From: Pseudomonadota bacterium
GTDB lineage: Bacteria > Pseudomonadota > Gammaproteobacteria > Burkholderiales > Rhodocyclaceae
Assembly (NCBI GenBank): GCA_018261895.1
Contig: JAGTRT010000020.1
Location: 22,791-86,790 of the forward strand
Length of the DNA: 64,000 nt
Reading direction: 5' to 3'
Shown here: positions 17,540 through 26,834 of the stretch, one piece after another
Layout of the letters: each line of letters opens with the position of its first letter
Position numbering within the stretch: position 1 is the stretch's first letter
Notes under the pieces: generated by a model
Databases searched by the model: none
What the model saw: the letters and a program-made list of their open reading frames with translations, nothing else
Told to the model about the DNA's origin: nothing
Made by a program: the position numbers and the translations under genes

Positions 17540-18420
17540 GGGTAAATCCTTTGTTCTCCGGGTGGCCGGGTTTTAAAACGTTTGTGCAACCAGAAATACT
17601 GCTCCGGCATCCGCAGCACCTGGCTTTCGATAAATCGGTTCATGAATTCCGTATCCGCCTCGACGCTTTCGCCCGGGAAATTATCCCAGGGCGGCATTAC
17701 CTCGACCTCATAACCATCGGGTAACTGACGGGTGATGCAGGCGACGACCCGTGCGCCGGTCAGGCGAACCAAGCGCGACAGCGCTGGAATAGTCGCCGCC
17801 TGAACCCCGAAAAAGGGGACGAAAATCGACTCCTTCGGACCGAAATCCATATCCGGCAGATAGTAGAAGCGGTAGCCGTCTTTCATGGCCTTGACGATCT
17901 TGCGCATGCCATCCTGACGCGACAGCAAAAGCCCGTTCGCAAAGCGCATCCGTCCATCATAGAGAAGTTTGTTGAGCACCGGATTCTTCTGTTTCGAATA
18001 AACGCTGCATCCCGGCACAAACATGGACATTCGTGTCGCCCCCGCGTCGAGCCCGACGAAATGCGGCGACAACAATATTACTGGCCGGTCTTCCGGATCT
18101 GTCAGATGCTCGACCCCGCGAATACGGATCAGTCGCTCCAGCCTGGCCCTGGGCGCCCACCAGCCCAGTGTCCGATCCAGCACTGCACGGGCGAAGGCGA
18201 CGAAATGGCGGCGAGCTAAATCTTCCCGCTCCGAATCACTCAGCCCAGGAAGACACAGCCGCAGATTGGTCAATGCCACATTGCGACGCTCACGGCCCAA
18301 CGCGTAGAGCAGTCGTCCCAAACCAAAGCCGAGCGCCCTCAGCGCCGGCAACGGCAGCCAATGGAGGCACCACAGAAACCCGACAAGCAGGTATGTTGCA
18401 AACGTCTTCACTGCCCGCAT
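17536..18420 (-). CDS. Lipid A biosynthesis acyltransferase (LpxL/HtrB family)
   Basis: A 294-residue inner-membrane lysophospholipid acyltransferase. The N-terminal hydrophobic segment is FATYLLVGFLWCLHWLPLPAL, and the catalytic HX4D motif is HFVGLD in ILLSPHFVGLD. These enzymes add secondary acyl chains to lipid A from acyl-ACP. Upstream in-frame sequence lacks family character; ATG 18420 overlaps the stop of the upstream paralogue by one base. Whether it acts as LpxL or LpxM cannot be told here. Confidence 0.88.
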   Translation of the reverse strand: MRAVKTFATYLLVGFLWCLHWLPLPALRALGFGLGRLLYALGRERRNVALTNLRLCLPGLSDSEREDLARRHFVAFARAVLDRTLGWWAPRARLERLIRIRGVEHLTDPEDRPVILLSPHFVGLDAGATRMSMFVPGCSVYSKQKNPVLNKLLYDGRMRFANGLLLSRQDGMRKIVKAMKDGYRFYYLPDMDFGPKESIFVPFFGVQAATIPALSRLVRLTGARVVACITRQLPDGYEVEVMPPWDNFPGESVEADTEFMNRFIESQVLRMPEQYFWLHKRFKTRPPGEQRIYP

Positions 18421-19262
18421 CACTCCACCGGCGGCGGCTCGGCACCGGCCGGGCGCTTGTATCGGTTGTAGCCCCACAAGTATTGGCTGGGGCACATGCG
18501 TATCAAGGATTCGATTTCCAGATTGATCTGTTGCGCCCGGTCGACGGTAGAGCCCGCCAACGGGACGCTGGGCGGCTGAAAGCGCATCCGATAACCCTTC
18601 CCGCCAGGCAGCCGCTCGGCCCAGGTCAAGAGCGAAACCGCACCCGTTTCGGTCAGTCTGGCCGCCAGCGTCATCGTGTAGGCGTAACGACCAAAAAACT
18701 TCAGCCACACACCTTCACCGGTTTTCGGTGCCTGATCCGGCAACATGCCTACCATCTGCCCCTTCTTCAATGCCTTGATCAGGGCCCGTACACCGGACAG
18801 ATCCGCCGGCGCCAGATGCAAATGCGCCCGTTTGCGGCCTTTGAGAATCAGTTCCTGAACCACCGCGAACTTCGGTGGCCGATAGAGAACCGTAATATCG
18901 CCATATGCGGAGACATATTGCGCCGTAATTTCAAAGCAGCCGAGATGCGGCGTCAGGAAGACGATGCCCTTCCCTTCCCGCTGCGCCGCCTCGACATGCT
19001 CCCAACCAATAACCTCGGTCACCAGCGGAATCGCTTCTTCGAGCGGACGCATCCAGATGCGGGCCAGCTCCACCATCTGCTTCCCCGTTTCGGCAGCGAC
19101 CTTGCCCCGCAACGATGCAGGAAGCCCAGCCTGGGCAATGTTTTCACGCAAGTGACGCCGGTACGTTGGCGAGAGGGCATAGGTCAATAAGCCCAGTACC
19201 GCACCGAACAAATGCAGGGCGCGCAGCGGCAAGCGTGAAAGAAAGCGAAAGATGAAAACCAT
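18420..19262 (-). CDS. Lipid A biosynthesis acyltransferase, second paralogue (LpxL/HtrB family)
   Basis: A 280-residue member of the same family as the downstream gene. The motif is HLGCFE, an HX4E variant of the catalytic box, in VFLTPHLGCFE. An N-terminal hydrophobic stretch (FLSRLPLRALHLFGAVLGLL) anchors it. Paired acyltransferases of this kind usually add two different secondary acyl chains. It is divergent from metK across a 158-base gap. Confidence 0.88.
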   Translation of the reverse strand: MVFIFRFLSRLPLRALHLFGAVLGLLTYALSPTYRRHLRENIAQAGLPASLRGKVAAETGKQMVELARIWMRPLEEAIPLVTEVIGWEHVEAAQREGKGIVFLTPHLGCFEITAQYVSAYGDITVLYRPPKFAVVQELILKGRKRAHLHLAPADLSGVRALIKALKKGQMVGMLPDQAPKTGEGVWLKFFGRYAYTMTLAARLTETGAVSLLTWAERLPGGKGYRMRFQPPSVPLAGSTVDRAQQINLEIESLIRMCPSQYLWGYNRYKRPAGAEPPPVE

Positions 19263-19275
19263 GAAGCCCCGGGGG

Positions 19276-19303
19276 TTGAATCCCCCTGAGAAAAGTTTAA
19301 TAT
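19276..19303 (+). promoter_or_regulatory. Probable metK promoter
   Basis: TTGAAT, 16 bases, then TAATAT. The -35 hexamer is the loop of a perfect GGGGG/CCCCC inverted repeat (19271-19286). Transcription would start near 19310, leaving a leader of about 110 nt. Confidence 0.5.
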
Positions 19304-19333
19304 TATCCGTTCGCCGAGTTAAACAGACAACTT

Positions 19334-19414
19334 GCGGGGCGACTAATAAATTCTGCTAAAGCGTCGCCGCTCGTGGTCCGAAGCAGGTAGCGCCGGAACA
19401 AAGGACCACTGGAG
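19334..19414 (+). promoter_or_regulatory. Two-stem structured leader before metK
   Basis: A first stem pairs GGCGAC (19338-19343) with GTCGCC (19363-19368). A second pairs GTGGTCC (19373-19379) with GGACCAC (19403-19409), ending one base before the ribosome site GGAG (19411). This geometry could control translation. I could not match it to a known SAM riboswitch class. Confidence 0.45.
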
Positions 19415-19420
19415 CATCAC

Positions 19421-20584
19421 ATGAGCGAATATTTCTTCACTTCCGAATCCGTCGGCGAAGGCCATCCGGACAAGGTTGCCGACCAGATTTCCGACGCCAT
19501 CCTCGACGCCATCCTGGCTCAGGACAAGCATTCCCGCGTCGCTGCGGAAACCCTGTGCAATACCGGCCTCGTCGTGCTGGCTGGTGAAATCACCACCCAC
19601 GCCAACGTCGATTACATCCAGGTTGCCCGCGACACCATCAAGCGTATCGGCTACGACAACACCGAATACGGCATCGACTACAAGGGCTGCGCCGTGCTCG
19701 TCGCCTACGACAAGCAGAGCCCGGACATCGCCCAGGGCGTGGACAAGGCTTACGACGACAACCTCAACCAGGGTGCCGGCGACCAGGGCCTGATGTTCGG
19801 TTATGCCTGCGACGAAACGCCGTCGCTCATGCCGCTGCCGATCTACCTCTCGCACCGTCTGGTCGAGCGCCAGGCCATGCTGCGCAAGGATGGCCGCCTG
19901 CCGTGGGCGCGCCCGGATGCCAAATCGCAGGTGACCATCAAGTATGTCGACGGCAAACCCTACTGCATCGACACCGTCGTCCTGTCCACCCAGCATTCGC
20001 CGGACATCAGCCTCGAAGACCTGCGCGAAGCCACCATCGAACAGATCATCAAGCCCGTGCTGCCCAAGGAACTGATCAAGGGCAACATCAAGTTCCTGGT
20101 CAACCCGACCGGCCGCTTCGTTGTCGGTGGCCCGCAGGGCGATTGCGGCCTGACCGGCCGCAAGATCATCGTCGACACCTACGGCGGCGCTGCACCACAC
20201 GGTGGTGGCGCCTTCTCCGGCAAGGACCCCTCCAAGGTTGACCGTTCTGCCGCCTATGCCGGCCGCTATGTCGCCAAGAACATCGTCGCCGCCGGCCTTG
20301 CCTCGCGCTGCCTGGTCCAGGTTTCCTACGCCATCGGCGTCGCCGAACCGACCTCGGTCATGGTCGACACCTTCGGCACCGGCAAGGTCAGCAACGAAAC
20401 CCTGACCGCGCTGATCAAGAAGCACTTCGACCTGCGTCCGAAGGGCATCGTCAACATGCTTGACCTGCTTCGCCCGATCTACCAGAAGACAGCGGCTTAC
20501 GGTCACTTTGGCCGCGACGAGCCGGAGTTCTCCTGGGAAGCCACCGACCGCGCCAACCTGCTCAAGTCGGATGCGGGCCTGTAG
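19421..20584 (+). CDS. metK: S-adenosylmethionine synthetase
   Basis: A 387-residue enzyme making SAM from methionine and ATP. Family motifs are complete: [13 protein letters not shown] at the N-terminus (ATP and Mg binding), [12 protein letters not shown] in the middle and the phosphate loop [20 protein letters not shown] lies six bases ahead of the ATG. A strong intrinsic terminator follows. It works with ahcY and metF further along the window in the activated-methyl cycle. Confidence 0.98.
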   Translation: MSEYFFTSESVGEGHPDKVADQISDAILDAILAQDKHSRVAAETLCNTGLVVLAGEITTHANVDYIQVARDTIKRIGYDNTEYGIDYKGCAVLVAYDKQSPDIAQGVDKAYDDNLNQGAGDQGLMFGYACDETPSLMPLPIYLSHRLVERQAMLRKDGRLPWARPDAKSQVTIKYVDGKPYCIDTVVLSTQHSPDISLEDLREATIEQIIKPVLPKELIKGNIKFLVNPTGRFVVGGPQGDCGLTGRKIIVDTYGGAAPHGGGAFSGKDPSKVDRSAAYAGRYVAKNIVAAGLASRCLVQVSYAIGVAEPTSVMVDTFGTGKVSNETLTALIKKHFDLRPKGIVNMLDLLRPIYQKTAAYGHFGRDEPEFSWEATDRANLLKSDAGL

Positions 20585-20606
20585 GAAATAAGTCACACCA
20601 AAGGCA

Positions 20607-20636
20607 AAGGGAAGCCCCACGGCTTCCCTTTTTTTT
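20607..20636 (+). terminator. Intrinsic terminator of metK
   Basis: AAGGGAAGCC pairs with GGCTTCCCTT around CCAC and runs into a T-tract. Confidence 0.9.
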
Positions 20637-20653
20637 CGCTAGAATTGCGAAAT

Positions 20654-21844
20654 ATGCTCAAACGAATCTCCGTCGACCAACTTTGCCTCGGTATGCATCT
20701 TCAGGCATTTTGCGGTGCATGGATGGATCATCCGTTCTGGCGGACGAAATTCGTCCTGACCGACCCCAACGACATCGCCCTGATTCGTGAGAGCACGATC
20801 ACCGAAGTCTGGATTGATATTTCCAAGGGCATTGACGTTGAAAAACCGGGTCCGGAACCCGCCGTTATTGCCGAACAGATTCCCGAGCCCCCTCCGGTCG
20901 TTCAGGAGAAAACTTCATTCAACGACGAGGTCAAGCGCGCAGCCAAAATCTGCGCCAAAGGCAAGGAAGCCGTCGTTTCAATGTTCCAGGAAGCGCGCAT
21001 GGGCAAGGCCATTGAGGCCGAGGCTGCGGCACCGCTGGTCGAGGAAATATCCAACTCCGTTCTGCGCAACCCCGGCGCGCTGATCAGCCTGGCACGCCTG
21101 AAAGTCGCCGACGATTACACCTACATGCATTCGGTTGCGGTCTGCGCACTGATGATCGCACTGTCCAGACAGCTTGGGCTGGATGAACAGCAAACCCGCG
21201 AGGCCGGCATGGGTGGCCTGCTGCACGACCTTGGGAAGGCGATGATTCCCATGGAGATCCTGAACAAGCCGGGCAAGCTGACCGACGAAGAATTTGCACT
21301 GGTCAAAACCCACCCGGAAGAAGGTCACAAGCTCCTGCTCGAAGGCAAGGGTATCAGCGACGTCACCAAGGACATCTGCCTGCACCACCACGAAAAAATG
21401 GATGGCAGCGGCTATCCGAAGAAGCTCAATGGTGACGCCATCAGCCTGTTCGCCAAGATGGGGGCCGTTTGCGATGTGTACGACGCCATTACCTCCAATC
21501 GTCCCTACAAGGCAGGCTGGGATCCCGGCGAGTCGATCAAGCGCATGGCGGAATGGCAGGGACATTTCGACCCAATTGTTTTCCAGGCTTTCGTCAAGAG
21601 CCTCGGCATTTACCCCATCGGTTCGCTGGTCAAGCTGGCATCGGGCAAGCTGGGTGTCGTCGTCGAGCAAGGCGAGCAATCCCTGCTCAAGCCCAAGGTC
21701 AAGGTCTTCTTCTCGACCAAGTCCCAAGCCTACATCAAGCCGGAAGTCATCGACCTGGCGAGAAGCGCCGAGAAAATCACCGGACGCGAAGATGCCGCCA
21801 AATGGGGCATCAAGGACATCGACCGCTTCTGGGCGGCGGAATGA
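20654..21844 (+). CDS. HD-GYP domain phosphodiesterase with DUF3391 N-terminus (first of a tandem pair)
   Basis: A 396-residue cytosolic protein. The N-terminal DUF3391 region (MLKRISVDQLCLGMHLQAFCGAW) is followed by an HD-GYP domain with HDLGK, HHHEKMDGSGYP and ITSNRPYK. HD-GYP enzymes hydrolyse cyclic di-GMP. All HD-GYP metal and signature residues are present, so activity is likely. ATG 20654 is preferred over an upstream TTG because it matches the start of the paralogue that follows. The two genes are 112 bases apart and similar throughout, indicating a tandem duplication. Confidence 0.9.
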   Translation: MLKRISVDQLCLGMHLQAFCGAWMDHPFWRTKFVLTDPNDIALIRESTITEVWIDISKGIDVEKPGPEPAVIAEQIPEPPPVVQEKTSFNDEVKRAAKICAKGKEAVVSMFQEARMGKAIEAEAAAPLVEEISNSVLRNPGALISLARLKVADDYTYMHSVAVCALMIALSRQLGLDEQQTREAGMGGLLHDLGKAMIPMEILNKPGKLTDEEFALVKTHPEEGHKLLLEGKGISDVTKDICLHHHEKMDGSGYPKKLNGDAISLFAKMGAVCDVYDAITSNRPYKAGWDPGESIKRMAEWQGHFDPIVFQAFVKSLGIYPIGSLVKLASGKLGVVVEQGEQSLLKPKVKVFFSTKSQAYIKPEVIDLARSAEKITGREDAAKWGIKDIDRFWAAE

Positions 21845-21956
21845 TCGAGCCCGGTCGAGCAGGCATCTTCACCCAGCCGACCGAAGAATGTTTCCAGCCC
21901 AGACAATCCATTCGGCATTCGCACATGAACATGCTTCATTGCTATGATTCGGACAT

Positions 21957-23162
21957 ATGCTGAAGAAAATTCCCGTCGAAAAACTTGGCTTGGGCATGTA
22001 CCTTCAGGCGTTCTGTGGCGCCTGGCTGGATCATCCTTTCTGGCGAACCAAATTCCTGCTGGACGATCCGGATGATCTGACACTGATCCGGAAAAGCCCC
22101 ATTGCCGAAGTCTGGATCGATATTTCAAAGGGGCGCGATGTCGATCCGGACGATATCGAACCCGGCACGATCCTCCAGACAGCCGAGGAAGTTCCGGCCC
22201 AGGCACCGGAGACAACCCGCCGTGTTGCGCTGAACGACGAGCTTCGCCAGGCGGCCCGCATCATCGCCAAGGCGAAGGAAATGATTGCCTCGGTATTCGA
22301 GAACGCCCGCATGGGCCAGACCGTCGAAATCGACGCGCTGGTCCCCCTGGTCGACGAGATTCTGAATTCGCTGGCGCGCAATCCAGTTGCCCTGATTTGC
22401 CTGGCGCGCCTGAAGACCGCCGACGATTACACCTTCATGCATTCGATCTCGGTGTGCGGCCTGATGATCTCGCTGGCGCGCCAGCTCGGGCTGACTGACG
22501 AGCAGGCCCGCGAGGCCGGGATGGGTGGATTGCTGCACGACCTGGGCAAGACCACATCGCCGCAACACATGCTCAACAAGCCGGGCAAACTGACCAACGA
22601 GGAGTTTGCCGAAATCAAGCTGCACACCACCGAAGGCTACAAGATCTTGCTGGATGGAAGCGGCTTTACCGAGGTCGTCACGGACATTTGCCTGCACCAT
22701 CACGAAAAGATCGACGGCTCGGGCTATCCCGAAGGGCTGTCCGGCGATCAGATTTCGCTCTACGCCAAGATGAGCGCCGTGTGCGACGTCTACGACGCGA
22801 TCACCTCGAACCGCCCCTACAAATCGGCGTGGGATCCGGCCGAAGCCATTCGCAGCATGGCGGAGTGGAGCGGCCATTTTGACCCGGTGATCTTTCAGGC
22901 CTTCGTCAAGCGCATCGGCATTTACCCCGTTGGTTCGCTGGTCCGCCTGGCCTCGGGCAAACTCGGGGTAGTGATCGAGCAGAACGAACAGACGCTGCTC
23001 AAGCCCAAGCTCCGCGTATTTTTCTCGACCAAGTCGCAGGCCTACATCAAGCCCGAAGTCATCGATCTCGCGCGCAGCCTGGAAACGATTGCCGGGCGCG
23101 AGGATGCCGCGAAATGGGGCATTCAGGACATCAACCGTTTCTGGGCCAGCGACAAACCCTGA
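21957..23162 (+). CDS. HD-GYP domain phosphodiesterase with DUF3391 N-terminus (second of a tandem pair)
   Basis: A 401-residue close paralogue of the preceding gene, with DUF3391 (MLKKIPVEKLGLGMYLQAFCGAW) then HDLGK, HHHEKIDGSGYP and ITSNRPYK. The catalytic motifs are intact. The two copies differ mainly in the linker between the domains (about residues 55-100), where selection seems relaxed. The role is cyclic di-GMP turnover; the controlled phenotype cannot be told. Confidence 0.9.
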   Translation: MLKKIPVEKLGLGMYLQAFCGAWLDHPFWRTKFLLDDPDDLTLIRKSPIAEVWIDISKGRDVDPDDIEPGTILQTAEEVPAQAPETTRRVALNDELRQAARIIAKAKEMIASVFENARMGQTVEIDALVPLVDEILNSLARNPVALICLARLKTADDYTFMHSISVCGLMISLARQLGLTDEQAREAGMGGLLHDLGKTTSPQHMLNKPGKLTNEEFAEIKLHTTEGYKILLDGSGFTEVVTDICLHHHEKIDGSGYPEGLSGDQISLYAKMSAVCDVYDAITSNRPYKSAWDPAEAIRSMAEWSGHFDPVIFQAFVKRIGIYPVGSLVRLASGKLGVVIEQNEQTLLKPKLRVFFSTKSQAYIKPEVIDLARSLETIAGREDAAKWGIQDINRFWASDKP

Positions 23163-23170
23163 AAAGGGTT

Positions 23171-23176
23171 TATAAT
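23171..23176 (+). promoter_or_regulatory. -10 box (TATAAT) of the ahcY transcript
   Basis: A perfect TATAAT ten bases before the SAH riboswitch. No good -35 hexamer is visible at the usual distance. Confidence 0.55.
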
Positions 23177-23185
23177 CCGCCACCT

Positions 23186-23250
23186 ACCGAGGGGCGCTGC
23201 AGGGGATCATTTCTCCCAGGCTCGGTTTAAAACGGCGCTCACTGATCAAC
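23186..23250 (+). ncRNA. SAH (S-adenosylhomocysteine) riboswitch
   Basis: The sequence CCGAGGGGCGCTGC, then CAGGCTCGG, then AACGGCGCTCACT matches the SAH riboswitch layout. CCGAG pairs with CTCGG, and the GGCGCTCACT tail forms the pseudoknot with the GAGGGGCGC segment. It sits in the ahcY leader, the usual place in Betaproteobacteria. This class turns on expression when SAH builds up, here of the enzyme that removes it. Confidence 0.9.
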
Positions 23251-23327
23251 CCTGCCGGGCGCAGGGGGCCGCCGGTGAGCTTACAGCCGTCACTCCCCTC
23301 CCCGTCACAGTTATTTAGGAGCTTACT

Positions 23328-24728
23328 GTGGCTGAATTCAAAGACTGCGTTATCGCTGACATCAACCTTGCCGACTGGGGTCGCAAGGAAATCCGCATTG
23401 CCGAAACCGAAATGCCTGGCCTCATGGCCATCCGCGAGGAATTTGCCAAGAGCCAGCCGCTCAAGGGCGCGCGCATCACCGGTTCGCTGCACATGACCAT
23501 CCAGACCGCCGTGCTGATCGAGACGCTGACCGCGCTCGGCGCCGACGTCCGCTGGGCCTCGTGCAACATTTTCTCGACCCAGGACCACGCTGCCGCCGCC
23601 ATCGCCGCGCAGAACATCCCGGTGTTTGCCGTCAAGGGCGAAACGCTGGTCGATTACTGGGATTACACCCACCGCATCTTCGAATGGGCTGATGGCGGTT
23701 ACTCCAACATGATCCTCGACGACGGCGGCGATGCCACCCTGCTCCTGCACCTCGGCGCCAAGGCCGAGAAGGACATCTCCGTGCTGGCCAAGCCGGGCTC
23801 GGAAGAAGAAACCATCCTGTTCGCCGCCATCAAGGCCAAGCTGGCCGTCGATCCGACCTGGTATTCCGTCCGCCTTGCCGCCATCAAGGGCGTCACCGAG
23901 GAAACGACGACCGGCGTCCATCGCCTGTACCAGATGCACCAGCGCGGCGACCTCAAGTTCCCGGCCATCAACGTCAATGACTCGGTCACCAAGTCCAAGT
24001 TCGACAACCTCTACGGCTGCCGCGAATCGCTGGTCGATGGCATCAAGCGCGCCACCGACGTCATGATCGCCGGCAAGGTTGCCGTCGTTTGCGGCTACGG
24101 CGATGTGGGCAAGGGTTCCGCCCAGGCCCTGCGCGCCCTGTCGGCCCAGGTCTGGGTCACCGAAATCGATCCGATCTGCGCGCTGCAGGCCGCCATGGAA
24201 GGCTACCGCGTCGTCACCATGGAATACGCCGCCGACAAGGCCGACATCTTCGTCACCACGACCGGCAATTTCCACGTCATCACGCACGACCACATGGCCG
24301 CCATGAAGGATCAGGCCATCGTCTGCAACATCGGCCACTTCGACAACGAAATCGACGTCGCGTCGATCGAGAAGTACCAGTGGGAAGAGATCAAGCCGCA
24401 GGTCGACCACGTCATCTTCCCGGACGGCAAGCGCATCATCCTGCTCGCCAAGGGCCGCCTGGTTAACCTCGGCTGCGGCACGGGCCATCCGTCCTACGTC
24501 ATGTCGTCTTCGTTCGCCAACCAGACCATCGCCCAGATCGAGCTGTACACCCGTACGGCCGAATACCCGGTCGGTGTCTACACGCTACCCAAGCACCTCG
24601 ACGAGAAGGTCGCCCGCCTGCAACTGAAGAAGCTCAATGCGCAACTGACGACGCTGCGTCCGGACCAGGCCGCCTACATCGGCGTGCCGATCGAAGGTCC
24701 GTACAAGGCCGAGCACTACCGCTACTAA
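23328..24728 (+). CDS. ahcY: Adenosylhomocysteinase (SAH hydrolase)
   Basis: A 466-residue NAD-dependent enzyme splitting S-adenosylhomocysteine into adenosine and homocysteine. The N-terminal motif is [14 protein letters not shown], the nucleotide-binding motif is [19 protein letters not shown], and the C-terminus ends [11 protein letters not shown], the family signature. The start is GTG with AGGAG upstream. Expression is probably controlled by the SAH riboswitch in the leader. It heads an operon with a small membrane protein, tlyA and metF. Confidence 0.97.
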   Translation: MAEFKDCVIADINLADWGRKEIRIAETEMPGLMAIREEFAKSQPLKGARITGSLHMTIQTAVLIETLTALGADVRWASCNIFSTQDHAAAAIAAQNIPVFAVKGETLVDYWDYTHRIFEWADGGYSNMILDDGGDATLLLHLGAKAEKDISVLAKPGSEEETILFAAIKAKLAVDPTWYSVRLAAIKGVTEETTTGVHRLYQMHQRGDLKFPAINVNDSVTKSKFDNLYGCRESLVDGIKRATDVMIAGKVAVVCGYGDVGKGSAQALRALSAQVWVTEIDPICALQAAMEGYRVVTMEYAADKADIFVTTTGNFHVITHDHMAAMKDQAIVCNIGHFDNEIDVASIEKYQWEEIKPQVDHVIFPDGKRIILLAKGRLVNLGCGTGHPSYVMSSSFANQTIAQIELYTRTAEYPVGVYTLPKHLDEKVARLQLKKLNAQLTTLRPDQAAYIGVPIEGPYKAEHYRY

Positions 24729-24731
24729 GCC

Positions 24732-25082
24732 ATGCGCCTGCTCGCCACCTGGATCATCAACGCGCTCGCACTGCTGGCCCTGCCCTACGTCGTGCCGTCG
24801 ATCCACGTGGCGAGCTTCGGTACGGCGTTGATCGTCGCCCTCGTTCTCGGGCTGATCAATGCCGTGCTGCGGCCATTGCTGATCTTGCTGACCCTGCCGG
24901 TGACGCTACTGACGCTGGGGTTGTTCATCTTCGTCATCAACGCCGTGCTGTTCCAGTTGGCGGGGTATCTCGTCGACGGATTCAACGTCGGCGGCTTCTG
25001 GCCGGCTTTGCTCGGCTCGATTGTGTACAGCGTGATCTCGTGGCTGCTCAGTGGCCTGTTTTCGTCGGTCAAGGGCAAGTAA
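24732..25082 (+). CDS. Phage holin family / YvlD-like membrane protein
   Basis: A 116-residue protein with about four hydrophobic segments (LLATWIINALALLALPYVV; IVALVLGLINAVLRPLLILL; LGLFIFVINAVLFQLAGYLVDG; ALLGSIVYSVISWLL). This matches the phage-holin-IV/DUF360 group, which are chromosomal membrane proteins despite the name. Function is unknown. It lies three bases after ahcY and abuts tlyA, a placement seen in related Betaproteobacteria. Confidence 0.8.
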   Translation: MRLLATWIINALALLALPYVVPSIHVASFGTALIVALVLGLINAVLRPLLILLTLPVTLLTLGLFIFVINAVLFQLAGYLVDGFNVGGFWPALLGSIVYSVISWLLSGLFSSVKGK

Positions 25083-25826
25083 GTGCCGCGCGCTGACCAG
25101 CTGCTTGTCGAATCCGGGCTCGCTGCGTCACGCACGGCGGCGCAGCGCCTGATTGCGGCTGGCCGGGTTCGCTGGTCGGGCGGCACGATTCCCAAACCGG
25201 CTTTCGATTTGCCGCCAGAAACCTCGTTGACCGTCGAAGCCGACCCCGACGACCGTTTCGTCTCGCGCGGCGGCCTCAAACTGGCCGGCGCACTGGCCGA
25301 AACCGGCCTTGCCGTCGCCAGCAAGCGTTGTCTCGATGTCGGGCAATCCACCGGTGGCTTTACCGATTGCCTGCTGCAGGCCGGAGCCCGCCACGTCGTC
25401 GGCGTCGATGTCGGCCACGGGCAGTTGCACCCCCGCCTGGCTGGCGACCCGCGCGTCACCGCCATCGAGGGCATCAACTGCCGGGCGCTGACCCCGGCCG
25501 ATCTGGGCACCGCCTTGCCCGAAGGCGGCTTCGACCTCATCGTCGGCGATGTGTCCTTCATCTCGATGACGCTGATCCTGCCCCAATTGCCCGCCCTGCT
25601 GGCGGCTGACGGCGACCTGCTGCTGCTCGTCAAACCGCAGTTCGAGGTCGGGCCGGACAATATCGGCAAAGGCGGCATCGTCCGCGACCCCGCGCTCTAC
25701 CACGAGGTCGAGCGCAAATATTTCGATTTTGCCCAAAATTTCCGGTTGACCGTGAAAGCCTGGCTGAACAGCCCGATTACCGGCGGTGATGGCAACCGCG
25801 AATTTTTCATCTGGTTGAAAAAATGA
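25083..25826 (+). CDS. tlyA: TlyA family rRNA 2'-O-methyltransferase
   Basis: A 247-residue protein with an N-terminal S4 domain (RADQLLVESGLAASRTAAQ) and an FtsJ-type methyltransferase domain (CLDVGQSTGGFTDCLLQ; DLIVGDVSFISM; LLLVKPQFE). TlyA enzymes methylate ribosomal RNA with SAM. The end SPITGGDGNREFF is the conserved C-terminal box. The start is GTG. Residues 217-225 (AQNFRLTVK), just before that box, are encoded by a dispersed-repeat copy. The stop overlaps the metF start. Confidence 0.9.
   Translation: MPRADQLLVESGLAASRTAAQRLIAAGRVRWSGGTIPKPAFDLPPETSLTVEADPDDRFVSRGGLKLAGALAETGLAVASKRCLDVGQSTGGFTDCLLQAGARHVVGVDVGHGQLHPRLAGDPRVTAIEGINCRALTPADLGTALPEGGFDLIVGDVSFISMTLILPQLPALLAADGDLLLLVKPQFEVGPDNIGKGGIVRDPALYHEVERKYFDFAQNFRLTVKAWLNSPITGGDGNREFFIWLKK
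25725..25758 (-). repeat. Dispersed repeat, copy 5 (inside tlyA)
   Basis: On the plus strand TTTTGCCCAAAATTTCCGG runs into TTGACCGTG, the reverse orientation of the consensus. It is read in frame as FAQNFRLTV. Confidence 0.8.
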
Positions 25827-26653
25827 CTACAGAAATCTCCATCGAATTCTTCCCGCCGCAAACGCCCGAAGGCGTCGACAAGCTGCGCGCCGTCCGTGCC
25901 GAGCTGGCGAAACTCAATCCTGCCTTCTTCTCGGTCACCTTCGGGGCCGGCGGCTCGACCCGCGAACGCACCTTCGCCGTCGTCAAGGAAATCGCCGCCG
26001 AAGGCCATGACGCCGCACCGCACCTGTCGTGCATCGGCTCGACGCGCGACAACATCCGCGACATCCTCAACGAATACAAGGCAGCCGGCATCAAGCGCAC
26101 CGTCGCCCTGCGCGGCGACCTGCCCTCCGGCATGGCCGAAACCGGCGAGTTCCGCTACGCCAACGAACTCGTCGAATTCATCCGCGCCGAAACCGGCGAC
26201 TGGTTCAGCATCGAAGTCGCCGCCTACCCGGAATGGCACCCGCAGGCGCGCAGCCCGAAGGACGACCTCGACGCCTTCGCACGCAAGGTCAAGGCCGGCG
26301 CCAATTCGGCCATCACCCAGTATTTCTACAACGCCGACGCCTATTTCCACTTCGTCGACGAAGCCCGGGCGCTCGGCGTCGATGTTCCCATCGTCCCCGG
26401 CATCATGCCCATCGTCGGCTTCACCAAGCTGGCGCGCTTCTCGGACGCATGCGGTGCCGAACTGCCGCGCTGGATGCGCAAGAAGTTCGAAAGCTACGGC
26501 GACGACAGCGATTCCATCCGCGCCTTCGGCCTCGACGTCGTGACCGAACTGTGCGAACGCCTGCTCAAGGGCGGCGCGCCCGGCCTGCACTTCTACGCCA
26601 TGAACCAGTCGGCGCTGACCACTGAGATATGTAAACGTCTCAACCTGAAGTAA
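25823..26653 (+). CDS. metF: 5,10-methylenetetrahydrofolate reductase, 3' end replaced by the integrated element
   Basis: A 276-residue flavoenzyme reducing methylene-tetrahydrofolate to methyl-tetrahydrofolate for methionine synthesis. TEISIEFFPPQTPEG marks the N-terminus, and VTFGAGGSTRE and SCIGSTRDNI are family motifs. The start overlaps tlyA (ATGA). The last 15 or so codons are supplied by the integrated element: the protein now ends ALTTEICKRLNLK. The original host end (MNQSALTTEICRRLG, then stop) is found intact at 36434-36481. The replaced tail is nearly the same protein, so activity is probably kept. Confidence 0.95.
   Translation: MTTEISIEFFPPQTPEGVDKLRAVRAELAKLNPAFFSVTFGAGGSTRERTFAVVKEIAAEGHDAAPHLSCIGSTRDNIRDILNEYKAAGIKRTVALRGDLPSGMAETGEFRYANELVEFIRAETGDWFSIEVAAYPEWHPQARSPKDDLDAFARKVKAGANSAITQYFYNADAYFHFVDEARALGVDVPIVPGIMPIVGFTKLARFSDACGAELPRWMRKKFESYGDDSDSIRAFGLDVVTELCERLLKGGAPGLHFYAMNQSALTTEICKRLNLK
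26595..26608 (+). repeat. Left attachment-site core (attL)
   Basis: ACGCCATGAACCAG, identical to 36430-36443. Similarity continues imperfectly through CTGACCAC to the right, so the true crossover may lie slightly downstream. Confidence 0.75.
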
Positions 26654-26834
26654 CTTTCAGTCGCAATTTTGATAGAAGCTGCACAACGGACTTTCGTAAA
26701 GGAAACTGCTTTGTATCGTGCAAATTAGCCTAACGCATAGAAGCCTTCGACTCTTCATTGCTATCTCCTCCATACGAGATGCATAATCTGCACATCTTTC
26801 TTCCAACTAGCCTTAACGCCCCCATCTTTGGATC
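26654..26834. other. AT-rich gap at the left end of the element
   Basis: 181 bases with no convincing coding frame. No strong hairpin or promoter could be read. Confidence 0.4.

Noticed and set aside
20230..20250. GGTTGACCGTT in metK as a further repeat copy
   Set aside because: It is the conserved codon run for SKVDRS, with no A-run or GCCAAAA on the expected side.
23184..24488. 434-codon frame opposite ahcY
   Set aside because: Antisense shadow of a well-conserved gene. It also runs through the SAH riboswitch.
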